From positions 1-45,253 of the forward strand of contig NZ_JAETGO010000022.1 of NCBI RefSeq assembly GCF_016765695.1: DNA of 45,253 nucleotides, in the 5' to 3' direction. The number at the start of each line of letters is the position of its first letter. The first letter of the stretch is position 1. The stretch comes from Sporosalibacterium faouarense (GTDB lineage: Bacteria; Bacillota; Clostridia; Tissierellales; VENL01). Below the pieces are notes generated by a model. The model did not search any database and was not told where the DNA came from. It was given only the letters and a program-made list of their open reading frames with translations. The translations under genes were made by a program, and so were the position numbers. Shown piece after piece: positions 34,822 through 44,212 of this stretch.

Positions 34822-35799
34822 TTATATATTCTTTAAACCATCTAATTCCTTAAGCTTTTCTATTTGCTCTATCATACTATTATAATTTAAATAATACCAC
34901 TTTGTTAGCTTCCAGTCTTTTATAATATGAGCTAATACAATATTTGCATAATTCCAAAGCTTTGAACAGTTATAGTCAATCTTAAATTCATTCCATGAAA
35001 TTTCAAATGAGGATTCATCACATAATGATTGATAATAAGTAGCTAGTATATCTTCCTCCCACCTACTATCAACCCATAAGCTTCCTTTATCATTCTTATA
35101 ATCTCCTAAAAGCCTTCCAATGTCCTGTGAATAACACCCAATACATGCATGCTCCCAGTCAATAAATTTAATCTGTTTATCATTATTAATTATATTTATA
35201 GGTAATAAATCGTCATGAATTAAAACTTGTGGTTGACCTCTTAATCTCTTTGCTGCCAATTTTAATACTTTAATAGTATCTGTATTTAAAGTTTTAGTTT
35301 TCCCTTTGTTTATTAAGTTCTCTATTTTATCAAGTTTATCCATTAGCATTTCATTATTGTTCATTACCTTGGAATAATCTTTTGATCTCAAATCTAAATT
35401 TAAAAACTTGCAGTGTAGCTTTGCTAGCTCATTTCCAACTCTACAATAAGTACTTAAATTCCCTTCTCGTAAAGTCTTACCTTCAATAAATTCTAGTAAA
35501 AACCATGTCTTACCACCATCAGCAATAATTTTACCTTTATAATTAGGAACTGGAAGTGATTTTTCGCGAAGAAATTTCTCATATATAATTGCTTCATAGT
35601 CATTTTGAGATTTTTTCAGTATGTATTCATTAGATTTAGTACGAACAAAGTATACATTATATTTTTTATTTAATTCTCCATCCTCTAACCTTTTCAACTC
35701 AATCACGTCTTTACTATCATAATCATAAATTAAACAATCTACTATTTTATCTATACCTTCGTCTAAAATACAATCTTTTTTACTATCAGTAATCACCAT
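34822..35799 (-). CDS. APH/choline-kinase-like phosphotransferase
   Basis: A 325-residue kinase of the aminoglycoside/choline phosphotransferase superfamily. The catalytic loop is HDDLLPIN (His195, Asp197, Asn202), and FIDWEHA (Asp214, Glu216) is the metal-binding motif in place of DFG. The N-terminal lobe has a Lys in YILKKS near 62, and EFIEGKTLR is the family's adjacent motif. It follows an acetyltransferase gene by one base and could be part of a two-gene resistance-like or sugar/amino-alcohol-modifying operon. Substrate is not evident. Confidence 0.85.
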   Translation of the reverse strand: MVITDSKKDCILDEGIDKIVDCLIYDYDSKDVIELKRLEDGELNKKYNVYFVRTKSNEYILKKSQNDYEAIIYEKFLREKSLPVPNYKGKIIADGGKTWFLLEFIEGKTLREGNLSTYCRVGNELAKLHCKFLNLDLRSKDYSKVMNNNEMLMDKLDKIENLINKGKTKTLNTDTIKVLKLAAKRLRGQPQVLIHDDLLPINIINNDKQIKFIDWEHACIGCYSQDIGRLLGDYKNDKGSLWVDSRWEEDILATYYQSLCDESSFEISWNEFKIDYNCSKLWNYANIVLAHIIKDWKLTKWYYLNYNSMIEQIEKLKELDGLKNI

Positions 35800-35800
35800 T

Positions 35801-36400
35801 TTATTCCTTTCTAAGAGATAAATCTTGAAATTTCTTTTCGTTTTCTATAAACTCTTCCTTTGTCAATCCATATAGTATTATGTCATGGTATCTACCATCT
35901 GTATATACCATTTGGCGTTGAACGCCTTCTTGTACACAACCTACTTTTTTAAGCATTGTAGGAGAAGCAATATTAGTTTCTAGCACTGACCCATAGTACT
36001 TATTTAATCTACGTTCAAAGAATGCATATCTTAACAGTATTCTCATTGCTGCAGTACCATAGCCCTTTCCCCTATAATCACGACCAACCTGCATACCTAT
36101 ACTAAATGTACCATTTCTCTCATCAATAGAATTTAAGTTTAATGCTCCAACATTTGTTCCATCTAAGGTTTCTATAGTAAACATATATCTATTCGTTTCA
36201 GTATTAAAATTAACAAACTTATTTACTCCTTCCTGCTCTAATTCTAAAGAAGTAGGAAGTTCGATTTGGTATTGTAGCTTTCTTCTTGCTTCGCTATCAA
36301 ACATATTGTAATAGCTTTCTTCCCAATCTTCTGGCAACATTGGACGCAAGCGTATCTTTGCACTTTGCCAATAATACTTATCATATTTTATTTCCTTCAT
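35801..36400 (-). CDS. GNAT acetyltransferase, RimJ/RimL type
   Basis: A 199-residue acetyl-CoA-dependent N-acyltransferase. The signature GRDYRGKGYGTAAMRILLRY near 125-145 is the Q/RxxGxG acetyl-CoA loop, and LNKYYGSVLETNIASPTMLK, KKVGCVQEGVQRQMVY and DIILYGLTKEEF follow in the order expected for RimJ/RimL or spermidine-type enzymes. I use the ATG at 36400 (MKEIKYDKYY), well spaced from GGGGTGAG; the longer frame upstream lacks one. It precedes the kinase gene by one base. Substrate unknown. Confidence 0.85.
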   Translation of the reverse strand: MKEIKYDKYYWQSAKIRLRPMLPEDWEESYYNMFDSEARRKLQYQIELPTSLELEQEGVNKFVNFNTETNRYMFTIETLDGTNVGALNLNSIDERNGTFSIGMQVGRDYRGKGYGTAAMRILLRYAFFERRLNKYYGSVLETNIASPTMLKKVGCVQEGVQRQMVYTDGRYHDIILYGLTKEEFIENEKKFQDLSLRKE

Positions 36401-36693
36401 AATCTCACCCCTAAAATTACTTATATATTCTTCCCTTTTTCTTAACATGCTACCAAATAATTATAACATTCCACCTTAAAGAAAAATGTCGGAATATGTT
36501 TTTTTATACAATTTAATACTCATCATCTATTACAATAAAGTACTTATAATTTTATTTTAATATAAAGTTATTTTTTTACCAATATCAACATACTAAAAGG
36601 TCCATTTAACTTATTAGAATGTCATTATTAAGATATTAAGTGAAGATTTATATACTTTCTTAGTCTGACTATTAGCTAGAATTTATTTCAAAT

Positions 36694-36725
36694 ATAAAAA
36701 AACCAACAGAAAACTGCTGGTTTTT
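36694..36725 (-). terminator. terminator of pheST
   Basis: AACCAACAG and CTGCTGGTT form a stem with a 4-base loop and one mismatch (36700-36722), followed on the minus strand by TTTTTTTAT. It lies 41 bases past the pheT stop. The rest of the 36401-36693 gap is AT-rich and shows nothing recognisable. Confidence 0.8.
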
Positions 36726-36766
36726 TTATTGCTCTATATCATTTACAAAAATTATAATCGGCTATA

Positions 36767-39166
36767 TTATGCTCTCAATTCTGCGTTTAAATTTTCTTTA
36801 AGAGCTTTTACTATTGGGTCATGAACTTTAGCTATTTCTTCATCAGTTAATGTCTTATCCAATGACCTATAAGTAATTGAATACGCCACACTTTTCTTTC
36901 CTTCAGGTATTTGGTCTCCTGTATATATATCAAATAACTCTATACCTTCAACTAATTTATTTCCATTATCCCAAATGATTTTCTCGATATCTTTAACTAA
37001 AATATCTTTATCTAATACTAAAGCTATATCTCTTGAAATGGCAGGATATTTAGGTAGTTCTTTATACTTTCTTTCTAAATTCGAGAGTATTCCTATTATT
37101 TCAAGGTCTAGCTCTGCAATATATATTCTTTCCTTCATTCCATAGTTCTCTAATACATCAGGGTGAACTTCACCAATAGTACCTAACACATGATTATTCT
37201 TAGTTATATTAGCAGTTCTTCCAGGATGGAACGTAACATAGTTTTCTTCTCTTAAATACTCTTGATTAGTAATACCAAGTCTCTTAAGCATAGAGTCTAC
37301 AATACCTTTAATATCAAAATAATCAACTTTTCCATACATTCCAATACATAAAGTTTTATTTTCATATGGTAAAGACTTAACTGGTACAGATGTTGGTCGG
37401 AAGATATTTCCTATCTCAAAAGCCCAAGCTCTATCAACATCATACTTATAGTTCCTAGTTAAAACTTCAAGCATATTAGGAACTAAAGTAGTTCTCATAA
37501 CACTAAAGTCTTCACCTAGTGGATTCATAATCTCAACATATTGTCTTTTCAAACTACCTTTTGGAAGATTAACTTTATCATATACCTTCGGACTCACGAA
37601 TGAATAAGTAGTTATCTCATTTAATCCAAGCCCCACTAGTATATCAGTAATATTATCTTCTATTCTTCTAGCTGTTGATTTTTCTCCCTTGGTTAATGTG
37701 CCTACTAAAGGTACTGGTGGTATCTTGTCAAAGCCATAAATTCTACCTATTTCTTCGATAAGATCAGCTTCCTGCTCCACATCCTGTCTAAATGTTGGAA
37801 CCGTAACCTCGATATTCTCACCATTTACTTTAGACTCAAGTCCTAACCTATTAAGAGTTTCCATCATTTGATCAGCCGCTAAATCAATATCAAGCATATT
37901 ATTCACTCTGAATGGTCTTAAATCTATTACCTTCTCTTTAGCAACAGACTTATATATGTCTATGTTCCCAGCTACAACAGTTCCTGCTCCAATTTCTTCA
38001 ATTAATTGACAAACTCTGTTACATGCTTCATTAGCTAGATTAGAATCTAACCCTTTTTCATACCTAGATGATGCATCTGTTCTTAACCCTAAGGCTCTAG
38101 AAGTGAGTCTAACACTTCTTCCATTAAAGTTGGCAGATTCAATAAGAATAGTCTTGGTTTCTTCACTTACTTCACTATTTGCTCCACCCATTACTCCTGC
38201 AACTGCAATAGGCTTCTCATTGTCAGCAATTACAAGCATTGAATCATTTAGTTCCCTTTCAACGTCATCAAGGGTTTCAATTTTTTCACTCCCTGTGGCT
38301 CTTCTAACTGTAACCTTTTTGCCTTTTATATTTTCTAAATCAAATGCATGTAGTGGTTGCCCAAGCTCAATCATTACGTAATTTGTGATATCAACTATAT
38401 TATTAATTGGCCTTACGCCTGCTTCTGCAAGCTTTCTTCTAAGCCACAATGGAGAAGGTTTCACATCAATATCCTTAACTACCCTAGCATAGTATCTAGG
38501 ACATAATTCTTCGTCCTTTACTTCAATTCCATTTACATATTGATCTATTTGGTCTACTTCATTTTCTATTTTTATCTGAGGGCACTCTAAGTCCCTATTT
38601 AACGTTGCAGCTGTTTCTCTAGCCATACCTACTATACTTAGACAATCAGGTCTATTTGGAGTAATCTCAAAGTCTATTACTACTGAATTAAGTCCCATTA
38701 CTTCCTTGATGTCCTGTCCTAGAGGATACTCTTTATCTAGTATGTAGATACCATTCTTTAGTTCTTTTATTATCAATCCCTCATCTATCCCTAATTCTTC
38801 TGCTGAGCATAACATTCCAAATGAAGGCTCTCCTCTTAGTTTAGATTTCTTAATCTTCATTCCATTTGGTAACTTAGCTCCTACCAATGCAACAGGAACA
38901 TAGTCACCTTCATTAATATTCGTAGCTCCAGTAACAATTTGAAGCTTTTCTTCACCAACATCTATTGTAGTAATAACTAGCTTATCAGCGTTTGGATGAC
39001 TAACTATCTTTTCAATTTTTCCAACAACTACATTATTTACTCCTTTATCTATTTCTTCTATAGAATCAACATGGGAACCTGACATTGTAAGTCTATCAGC
39101 TAACTCTTTAGTATCTATACCATCTATATTAACATACTCTTTTAGCCATTTTACTGGTATTAGCAT
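36767..39166 (-). CDS. pheT: phenylalanyl-tRNA synthetase, beta subunit
   Basis: The beta chain of the (alpha-beta)2 class II phenylalanyl-tRNA synthetase; it holds the editing site. The 799 residues match the bacterial family. Domains in order: OB-fold tRNA-binding domain about 40-150 (VVVGKIEKIVSHPNADKL), B1/B3/B4 editing domains 200-400, B5 about 405-475, catalytic-like core 480-680, and a C-terminal FDX-ACB anticodon-binding domain from 705. I use the ATG at 39166 (MLIPVKWLKEYVN), the family's usual start; the six upstream codons encode the ribosome binding site. It follows pheS by 141 bases. Confidence 0.96.
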   Translation of the reverse strand: MLIPVKWLKEYVNIDGIDTKELADRLTMSGSHVDSIEEIDKGVNNVVVGKIEKIVSHPNADKLVITTIDVGEEKLQIVTGATNINEGDYVPVALVGAKLPNGMKIKKSKLRGEPSFGMLCSAEELGIDEGLIIKELKNGIYILDKEYPLGQDIKEVMGLNSVVIDFEITPNRPDCLSIVGMARETAATLNRDLECPQIKIENEVDQIDQYVNGIEVKDEELCPRYYARVVKDIDVKPSPLWLRRKLAEAGVRPINNIVDITNYVMIELGQPLHAFDLENIKGKKVTVRRATGSEKIETLDDVERELNDSMLVIADNEKPIAVAGVMGGANSEVSEETKTILIESANFNGRSVRLTSRALGLRTDASSRYEKGLDSNLANEACNRVCQLIEEIGAGTVVAGNIDIYKSVAKEKVIDLRPFRVNNMLDIDLAADQMMETLNRLGLESKVNGENIEVTVPTFRQDVEQEADLIEEIGRIYGFDKIPPVPLVGTLTKGEKSTARRIEDNITDILVGLGLNEITTYSFVSPKVYDKVNLPKGSLKRQYVEIMNPLGEDFSVMRTTLVPNMLEVLTRNYKYDVDRAWAFEIGNIFRPTSVPVKSLPYENKTLCIGMYGKVDYFDIKGIVDSMLKRLGITNQEYLREENYVTFHPGRTANITKNNHVLGTIGEVHPDVLENYGMKERIYIAELDLEIIGILSNLERKYKELPKYPAISRDIALVLDKDILVKDIEKIIWDNGNKLVEGIELFDIYTGDQIPEGKKSVAYSITYRSLDKTLTDEEIAKVHDPIVKALKENLNAELRA

Positions 39167-39307
39167 TCTATCCCTTCCTTTCAAACTTAATATATATTAC
39201 CTTTATAATCTAATGTACAGTAAATATACCTTAGACAAGATATATCATGAACTTTAGACAATTTAATACATAGTCTAATATTTAATATACAAAAATATTA
39301 AATATAA

Positions 39308-40330
39308 CTAAAATTGATTTAAGAATCTCATATCATTTTCAAATAGCAACCTGATATTATTAATTCCATATTTCACCATGGCTATTCTATCTACTCCTAA
39401 CCCAAATGCAAATCCACTATATTCTTCTGGATCAATTCCACAATTTCTTAAAACATTTGGATGAACCATACCGCATCCTAATAGCTCCATATCCCATCCA
39501 GTTCCATGACATGAAGTACATCCTTCACCTCTACATTTTAAGCAAGAAACATCTACCTCTGCACTAGGCTCAGTGAATGGGAAGTGATGAGGTCTAAATC
39601 TAGTTTTCATATCCTCTCCAAAAAGCTCTTTAATAAACATATCTATTGTGTGTTTTAAATTAGCAATAGTAATATTCTTATCAATAACTAGTCCCTCAAG
39701 CTGATGGAACATAGGTGAATGGGTATCATCTACATCATCAAATCTAAAGGTTCTTCCAGCAGAAACTATCTTAAATGGTGGCTTCCTCTGCTTCATCACT
39801 CTAATTTGTACTGGTGAAGTATGGGTTCTTAAAAGAATATTATCAGTTATATAAAATGTATCTGATAAATCCCTTGAAGGATGGTTTTCAGGTGAATTTA
39901 ATGCATCGAAATTATTATGAACAGTCTCAATCTCAGGTCCTTCAACCACATCAAATCCCATATTCATAAACACATTTTCTAATTCTTCCTTCACCTTTAA
40001 TAGAGGGTGCCTATGACCTATTACTTTTGTTTTACCAGGCATAGAAATATCAATTTTCTCAGCCTTAAGTCTTGCCTTCTTTTTTGCTTCCTTGAAATCA
40101 GATTTAACTTGATTTAATTGACCTTCAATAGCTTCTCTAACTTCATTTGCTAATTGACCAATAACTGGTCTTTCCTCCTTAGACAACTTACCCATGCCTC
40201 GAAGAACTTGTGTTAATTCACCCTTCTTGCCAAGATATTTCACTCTAATATTATCTAATTCTTCCAAATTAGATGACTGTTTAATGGCATCAAGAGCATT
40301 TTCCATTATGTTTTGCAATTTTTCCTTCAT
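39308..40330 (-). CDS. pheS: phenylalanyl-tRNA synthetase, alpha subunit
   Basis: The catalytic alpha chain of the class II PheRS, ligating phenylalanine to tRNA-Phe. The 340 residues include the N-terminal coiled-coil, motif 1 and 2 regions (the latter in RTHTSPVQIRVM), the four-Cys zinc motif CLKCRGEGCTSC typical of Gram-positive PheS, and motif 3 GLGVDRIAMVKYGI near the C-terminus. I use the ATG at 40330 (MKEKLQNIMEN) behind AAAGGAG. Transcription is governed by the T-box leader upstream. Confidence 0.96.
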   Translation of the reverse strand: MKEKLQNIMENALDAIKQSSNLEELDNIRVKYLGKKGELTQVLRGMGKLSKEERPVIGQLANEVREAIEGQLNQVKSDFKEAKKKARLKAEKIDISMPGKTKVIGHRHPLLKVKEELENVFMNMGFDVVEGPEIETVHNNFDALNSPENHPSRDLSDTFYITDNILLRTHTSPVQIRVMKQRKPPFKIVSAGRTFRFDDVDDTHSPMFHQLEGLVIDKNITIANLKHTIDMFIKELFGEDMKTRFRPHHFPFTEPSAEVDVSCLKCRGEGCTSCHGTGWDMELLGCGMVHPNVLRNCGIDPEEYSGFAFGLGVDRIAMVKYGINNIRLLFENDMRFLNQF

Positions 40331-40423
40331 AAATAAAACTCCTTTCTGATTAAAATTTAATATTTTTATTTTTTGATGCATCAAATCAACTATTTATGTA
40401 AACAAAAAATAAATTATAAATAT

Positions 40424-40687
40424 AAAAAACCTTCATCCCAAAAAAGGGACGAAGGTATAATCCGCGGTACCACCCTTATAGCTTTTAAATATATATCTAT
40501 AAAGCCACTTAACAATAACAATAACGGCCATTATGCCGGCATAAGCCTACTAATACTTTCAGCTTAGCAGTTCAAGAGTGAACTTCAGTATTTTCCAACC
40601 TAAAGATGCTTTCAGCCTTTGGCACCTTTTCTCTAAAGGACTCCAATACCTACTCTCTCTATCAAAACCTTTAAATATTCAAATGTA
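40424..40687 (-). ncRNA. T-box leader of pheST
   Basis: The minus-strand leader has the canonical core TATAAGGGTGGTACCGCGGA (40461-40480). It is followed by the terminator stem ACCTTC-TCCC/GGGA-GAAGGT with one mismatch (40429-40456) and a T run. AGAGAGAGTAGGTA near the 5' side and GGCTGAAAGCATCTTTAGG are Stem I parts. A TTC (Phe) triplet lies at 40580-40582 in GAAGTTCACTC, in the specifier position. Uncharged tRNA-Phe should increase readthrough into pheST. Confidence 0.93.
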
Positions 40688-40777
40688 TTAATTTAACAGC
40701 AATTTCCTATACATCAAATACGCAGCAATAGATCCCGTTAAACTAAAAATTTTCCAGTAAAAATTAGCATCTACCAT
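40688..40777 (-). CDS. yqzL: YqzL-like small protein
   Basis: A 29-residue protein, MVDANFYWKIFSLTGSI..., resembling the short YqzL family of Firmicutes, whose members share an F-W-x-x-F-x-x-T-G-S/N-I pattern and are often found around these genes. The start is ATG at 40777 behind AGGGGTG. The stop at 40688 lies within a base or so of the T-box leader. It appears to be the first coding unit of the transcript that enters the pheST T-box. Role unknown. Confidence 0.72.
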   Translation of the reverse strand: MVDANFYWKIFSLTGSIAAYLMYRKLLLN

Positions 40778-40809
40778 AGGCGAACACCCCTTCAGTGCTA
40801 TTTATATAA

Positions 40810-40838
40810 ATTATAGCATGGGGTATTTTAAAATACAA
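40810..40838 (-). promoter_or_regulatory. promoter of yqzL and the pheST leader
   Basis: On the minus strand TTGTAT (40833-40838) is followed after 17 bases by TATAAT (40810-40815), with an extended TGC before the -10 (TGCTATAAT). It lies 33 bases upstream of the yqzL start. No other strong promoter was seen in front of the T-box, so it probably drives the whole unit. Confidence 0.7.
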
Positions 40839-40850
40839 GTAATATGTAAA

Positions 40851-41669
40851 CTAAATTTGCATTTTTTTGCAATCTTGTCTTTGTCTACTTGCTTCATACA
40901 TAACTATACCTGAGGCTATCGCTGCATTTAAGGACTCTGCCTCTCCTTTCATGGGAATCTTAGTACTATAGTCTGATATTTCTATAACTCTATCAGACAC
41001 TCCAGAGGCTTCATTTCCTATAATCAAAGCAAAGTCTTGTTTAAAATCTATATTATAGCAATAATCACTAGACTCTAAGGATGTAGATATTATTTTTATC
41101 TCTTCCTTTTTTAAAGAAGCAATAATGTCTTCTATATCGCCTTCAAATGCCAGAGGGATATGAAAAATTGAACCCATAGTTGATCTTATAGTTTTGGGAT
41201 TAAATACATCTACACATCCCTTAGTTACAACTATTCCATTTGCTCCTAATGCATCAGCAGTGCGTATTATAGTTCCCATATTTCCAGGGTCCCTTAATTC
41301 ATCCAATATTACTAAAAAATTATTGTTTTTTAGTACAACATCCTTAAGGGAGCTTAATTTAAATTTTACTACCGCAATAATACCTTGTGGATTTTCAGTA
41401 TCTGATATTTCATTTAGTAGCTTATCAGGTATATTATATGCATTTTCAAAATTTTTAATCTCATCAAATAATTCGCATCCTCCATTAATATCAAATAAAG
41501 CATCGGAATAGAGGAAAAATTCAATATCTGCTTTAGAGATTAACCCTTCTTCAACTGCCTTCAATCCTTCTACAAAGTAGTTCGCTGATTTCCATCTTGC
41601 TTTTTTTCTATGTAAAGATTTTACATGCTTTATAAGTGAGTTTGAAGAGCTAGTTATCTTGCGTTCCAT
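40851..41669 (-). CDS. SpoU/TrmH-family RNA 2'-O-methyltransferase
   Basis: A 272-residue SPOUT methyltransferase that transfers methyl from S-adenosylmethionine to ribose 2'-OH of rRNA or tRNA. An N-terminal substrate-binding domain of about 100 residues (MERKITSSSNSLIKHVKSLH) precedes the knot domain with motifs NPKTIRSTMGSIFHIPLA, LIIGNEASGV and IPMKGEAESLNAAIASGIVM. Its position directly before pheST is common in this group. Whether it is RlmB-like or a tRNA enzyme is not decided. Start follows AGGTG. Confidence 0.9.
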   Translation of the reverse strand: MERKITSSSNSLIKHVKSLHRKKARWKSANYFVEGLKAVEEGLISKADIEFFLYSDALFDINGGCELFDEIKNFENAYNIPDKLLNEISDTENPQGIIAVVKFKLSSLKDVVLKNNNFLVILDELRDPGNMGTIIRTADALGANGIVVTKGCVDVFNPKTIRSTMGSIFHIPLAFEGDIEDIIASLKKEEIKIISTSLESSDYCYNIDFKQDFALIIGNEASGVSDRVIEISDYSTKIPMKGEAESLNAAIASGIVMYEASRQRQDCKKMQI

Positions 41670-41685
41670 TAATTACACCTCATTA

Positions 41686-42333
41686 TTATCTTCTTTCAAG
41701 TTTTCTCAAATCTTCATTACTACCGATTACTATAAGTACATCTCCTTCTCTAATAACATCATCGCCATATGGTGTTATATTAATATCATTGCCATGCTTT
41801 ATAGCCATAACATTTATACCATATTTCGTCGGAAGTCCAATTTCCTTTAATGCTTTACCTACCCACTCTTTATTAGTTGAAATTTCTACGATACTATAGT
41901 CAGGAGCAAGTTCTATGTAATCTAGTATATTAGTTGAAACTAAATTGTGTGCAACTCGTAAACCCATTTCTCTTTCTGGAAATACTACCCTATCTGCTCC
42001 TATTTTCTTTAAAACCTTACCATGCAAATCATTATGAGCCTTAGCTATAACTGTTTTTACACCCAGTTCCTTCGCTATTAGTGTAGCCATAATAGATGCT
42101 TGAATATCAGATGCAATACTAACAACTGCAACATCAAAGTTCCTTATTCCTAAAGTTCTCAATGCATTCTCATCAATAGCATCTGCCGCTACTGCGTGAG
42201 TTACATGATCAGATAAATCCTGTATCTTTTCTTCATCTTTATCAATAGCTAATACATCATATCCAAGACTATAAAGACTTGTAGCAACACTAGCTCCAAA
42301 CCTTCCACAGCCTATGACAACAAATTGTTTCAT
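41686..42333 (-). CDS. ktrA: K+ uptake regulatory subunit KtrA/TrkA
   Basis: A 215-residue cytoplasmic RCK protein that forms the octameric ring gating the KtrB channel. The N-terminal Rossmann domain begins VIGCGRFGASVATSL (the GxGxxG nucleotide motif) and has the acidic AIDKDEEK at the end of strand 2, typical of NAD(H)/ATP binding. The TrkA_C domain follows from about 135. The start codon lies 12 bases beyond the ktrB stop, so the two are co-translated. The gene is followed after 16 bases by the methyltransferase. Confidence 0.93.
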   Translation of the reverse strand: MKQFVVIGCGRFGASVATSLYSLGYDVLAIDKDEEKIQDLSDHVTHAVAADAIDENALRTLGIRNFDVAVVSIASDIQASIMATLIAKELGVKTVIAKAHNDLHGKVLKKIGADRVVFPEREMGLRVAHNLVSTNILDYIELAPDYSIVEISTNKEWVGKALKEIGLPTKYGINVMAIKHGNDINITPYGDDVIREGDVLIVIGSNEDLRKLERR

Positions 42334-42345
42334 ATTTTCACCATC

Positions 42346-43710
42346 CTATCCAACTAAAATTCTTTCCTCTGGATATCTAAAGTTACCTTTCTTGCGCTTT
42401 CTTCTCTTTGCAAAGGCAAAGGCCAGAGTTAGTGGTCCTACTCTACCAATAAACATAGTAAAGGTTATTATAAGTCTTCCTAAAACCGATAAATCAGATG
42501 TTATTCCTCTACTTAACCCTACAGTTCCAAATGCTGAAGTAGCTTCAAATAATACATCTAAGAATGAAGCATCACTCCCACCTTCTGTAATAGATAACAT
42601 CATAGTAACTAAAATAACTATTGCCAATCCTATTCCTATAACTGCTAATGATCTCAATACTAAATCATTAGGAATTCTCTTTTTAAAAAGTTGTATATCC
42701 TCATTACCCATGATAACCGATGCCATTCCTAATACTAGAGCACCAATAGTAGTCGTCTTTATTCCACCTGCTGTAGAACTTGGTGAACCACCAATAAACA
42801 TAAATATGATAATTAAGAATGCAGTTGCATCACGAATAGAACCCATATTAACACTATTAAATCCTGCTGTTCTTGGAACTAATGATTGGAACCAAGATGC
42901 AAGAATCTTTCCTTTAAAAGATAAATTTCCTAACGTTTCAGGATTACTATACTCTATTATAAACACTAATATAAATCCAAGTAATAATAAAATCCCTGAA
43001 ATTAATAGTACCAATTTTGTATGTAAAGAAAATCTTTTGAATCTCTTATTATTTGTAATGTCTATGTAAACAGTATATCCTAATCCTCCAATTATAACTA
43101 ATAAGCCTATAACAATGTTTACTACAAAGTCAGACACAAATGTCTCCATACTAGTTCCAATTAAATCAAATCCTGCATTACAAAATGCTGATATTGAGTG
43201 GAATATTGAAAAGCTTATCCCTTTTAAGTATCCATACTTAGGTATAAATCTAGTTGCTAATAAAATGGCTCCTATCCCCTCTATGGTAAACGTAGAAATG
43301 ATAATATACTTAATCAACTTAACCACTCCTGAAAGGGTAAAGTGATTTAGCTCCTCTTGGATTATAAGTCTTTCTTTTAATGTAATTCTCTTTCCTAAAA
43401 TTAATGCTATCAAAGTAGCCATAGTCATAAAGCCTAGACCTCCAATTTGGATCAAGACCAATATTACTACCTTCCCAAATATAGTCCAATGAGCTGCAGT
43501 ATTCACTACTATAAGTCCAGTAACGCACACCGCTGAAGCGGAAGTAAATAATGAATCAATCAGCCCTATACTTTTACCACTTTGAGATGCAATGGGTAGA
43601 TTAAGTAATGTAGCACCAATTAAAATCAGCCCTGCAAAACCTAATACAAGGGTCTGAGCTGGATTTAGTTTTAATTGATTTCCTTTGTCTTTTGAGTTTA
43701 TTGCTATCAT
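42346..43710 (-). CDS. ktrB: K+ uptake channel subunit KtrB/TrkH
   Basis: A 454-residue membrane protein of the Trk/Ktr/HKT potassium transporter family. It is made of four M1-P-M2 repeats; the pore segments are visible as TSASAVCVTGLIVV, SAFCNAGFDL, PRTAGFNSV and TSAFGTVGLS, each carrying the filter glycine. Start ATG at 43710 follows a GGGG site. Its extended -10 promoter lies at 43762-43770. It probably exchanges K+ (Na+ coupled) with KtrA as regulator. Confidence 0.93.
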   Translation of the reverse strand: MIAINSKDKGNQLKLNPAQTLVLGFAGLILIGATLLNLPIASQSGKSIGLIDSLFTSASAVCVTGLIVVNTAAHWTIFGKVVILVLIQIGGLGFMTMATLIALILGKRITLKERLIIQEELNHFTLSGVVKLIKYIIISTFTIEGIGAILLATRFIPKYGYLKGISFSIFHSISAFCNAGFDLIGTSMETFVSDFVVNIVIGLLVIIGGLGYTVYIDITNNKRFKRFSLHTKLVLLISGILLLLGFILVFIIEYSNPETLGNLSFKGKILASWFQSLVPRTAGFNSVNMGSIRDATAFLIIIFMFIGGSPSSTAGGIKTTTIGALVLGMASVIMGNEDIQLFKKRIPNDLVLRSLAVIGIGLAIVILVTMMLSITEGGSDASFLDVLFEATSAFGTVGLSRGITSDLSVLGRLIITFTMFIGRVGPLTLAFAFAKRRKRKKGNFRYPEERILVG

Positions 43711-43761
43711 CCCCTAGCATAATAAAATATTTGTTTTCCAAATTTAAATAACTATTTTTAT

Positions 43762-43770
43762 ATTATACCA
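43762..43770 (-). promoter_or_regulatory. extended -10 promoter of ktrBA
   Basis: On the minus strand TGGTATAAT (TG-N-TATAAT) lies about 50 bases before the ktrB start, after the rplT terminator. Confidence 0.6.
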
Positions 43771-43806
43771 CTTTAGTCATAAGTTTAAAAGGTAATATAG
43801 CTTCAT

Positions 43807-43833
43807 AAAAAAAAGTCCCGAAATCGGAACTTT
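43807..43833 (-). terminator. terminator of the infC-rpmI-rplT operon
   Basis: AAAGT-CCG (43812-43820) pairs with CGG-ACTTT (43825-43833) with one mismatch, followed on the minus strand by eight T residues. It overlaps the rplT stop codon. Confidence 0.85.
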
Positions 43834-44183
43834 TAGTTACTTTTTGATATTTCAACTAATTTAGCAAATCCTTGTGGATCATAGATTGCCATTTCTGATA
43901 ACATTTTTCTATTTATATCAATGTTTGCCTTTTTAAGTCCATTAATGAACCTACTATAAGACATACCATTTTGTCTAGCAGCAGCATTAATTCTAGTTAT
44001 CCAAAGCTTTCTAAAATCTCTCTTTCTAAGTTTTCTACCAATGAATGCATAATTTAATGATTTCATTACTGCTTGATTTGCTGGTTTGAAAAGCTTACTC
44101 TTTGCTCCATAATAACCTTTAGCAAGCTTCAATACTTTCTTATGCTTCTTTTTCGCGTTTATTGCCTTCTTTACTCTAGCCAT
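43833..44183 (-). CDS. rplT: 50S ribosomal protein L20
   Basis: A 116-residue basic rRNA-binding protein of the large subunit, which also represses its own operon by binding the leader in Firmicutes. The family start [20 protein letters not shown] is followed by [10 protein letters not shown] and the conserved [20 protein letters not shown]. The last gene of the operon, 29 bases after rpmI; its terminator overlaps its stop codon. Start follows GGAGGTAG. Confidence 0.97.
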   Translation of the reverse strand: MARVKKAINAKKKHKKVLKLAKGYYGAKSKLFKPANQAVMKSLNYAFIGRKLRKRDFRKLWITRINAAARQNGMSYSRFINGLKKANIDINRKMLSEMAIYDPQGFAKLVEISKSN

Positions 44184-44212
44184 TGTAGTCTACCTCCCTT
44201 ATCCTGTTTATA

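Noticed and set aside
42314-43069. Long plus-strand frame of 251 codons opposite ktrB
   Set aside because: It is antisense to a clear potassium channel gene and has no ribosome binding site or family likeness; low-GC coding strands often leave such open frames.
43319-43528. 69-codon minus-strand frame within ktrB in another frame
   Set aside because: It overlaps the KtrB coding frame fully and has no independent signals.
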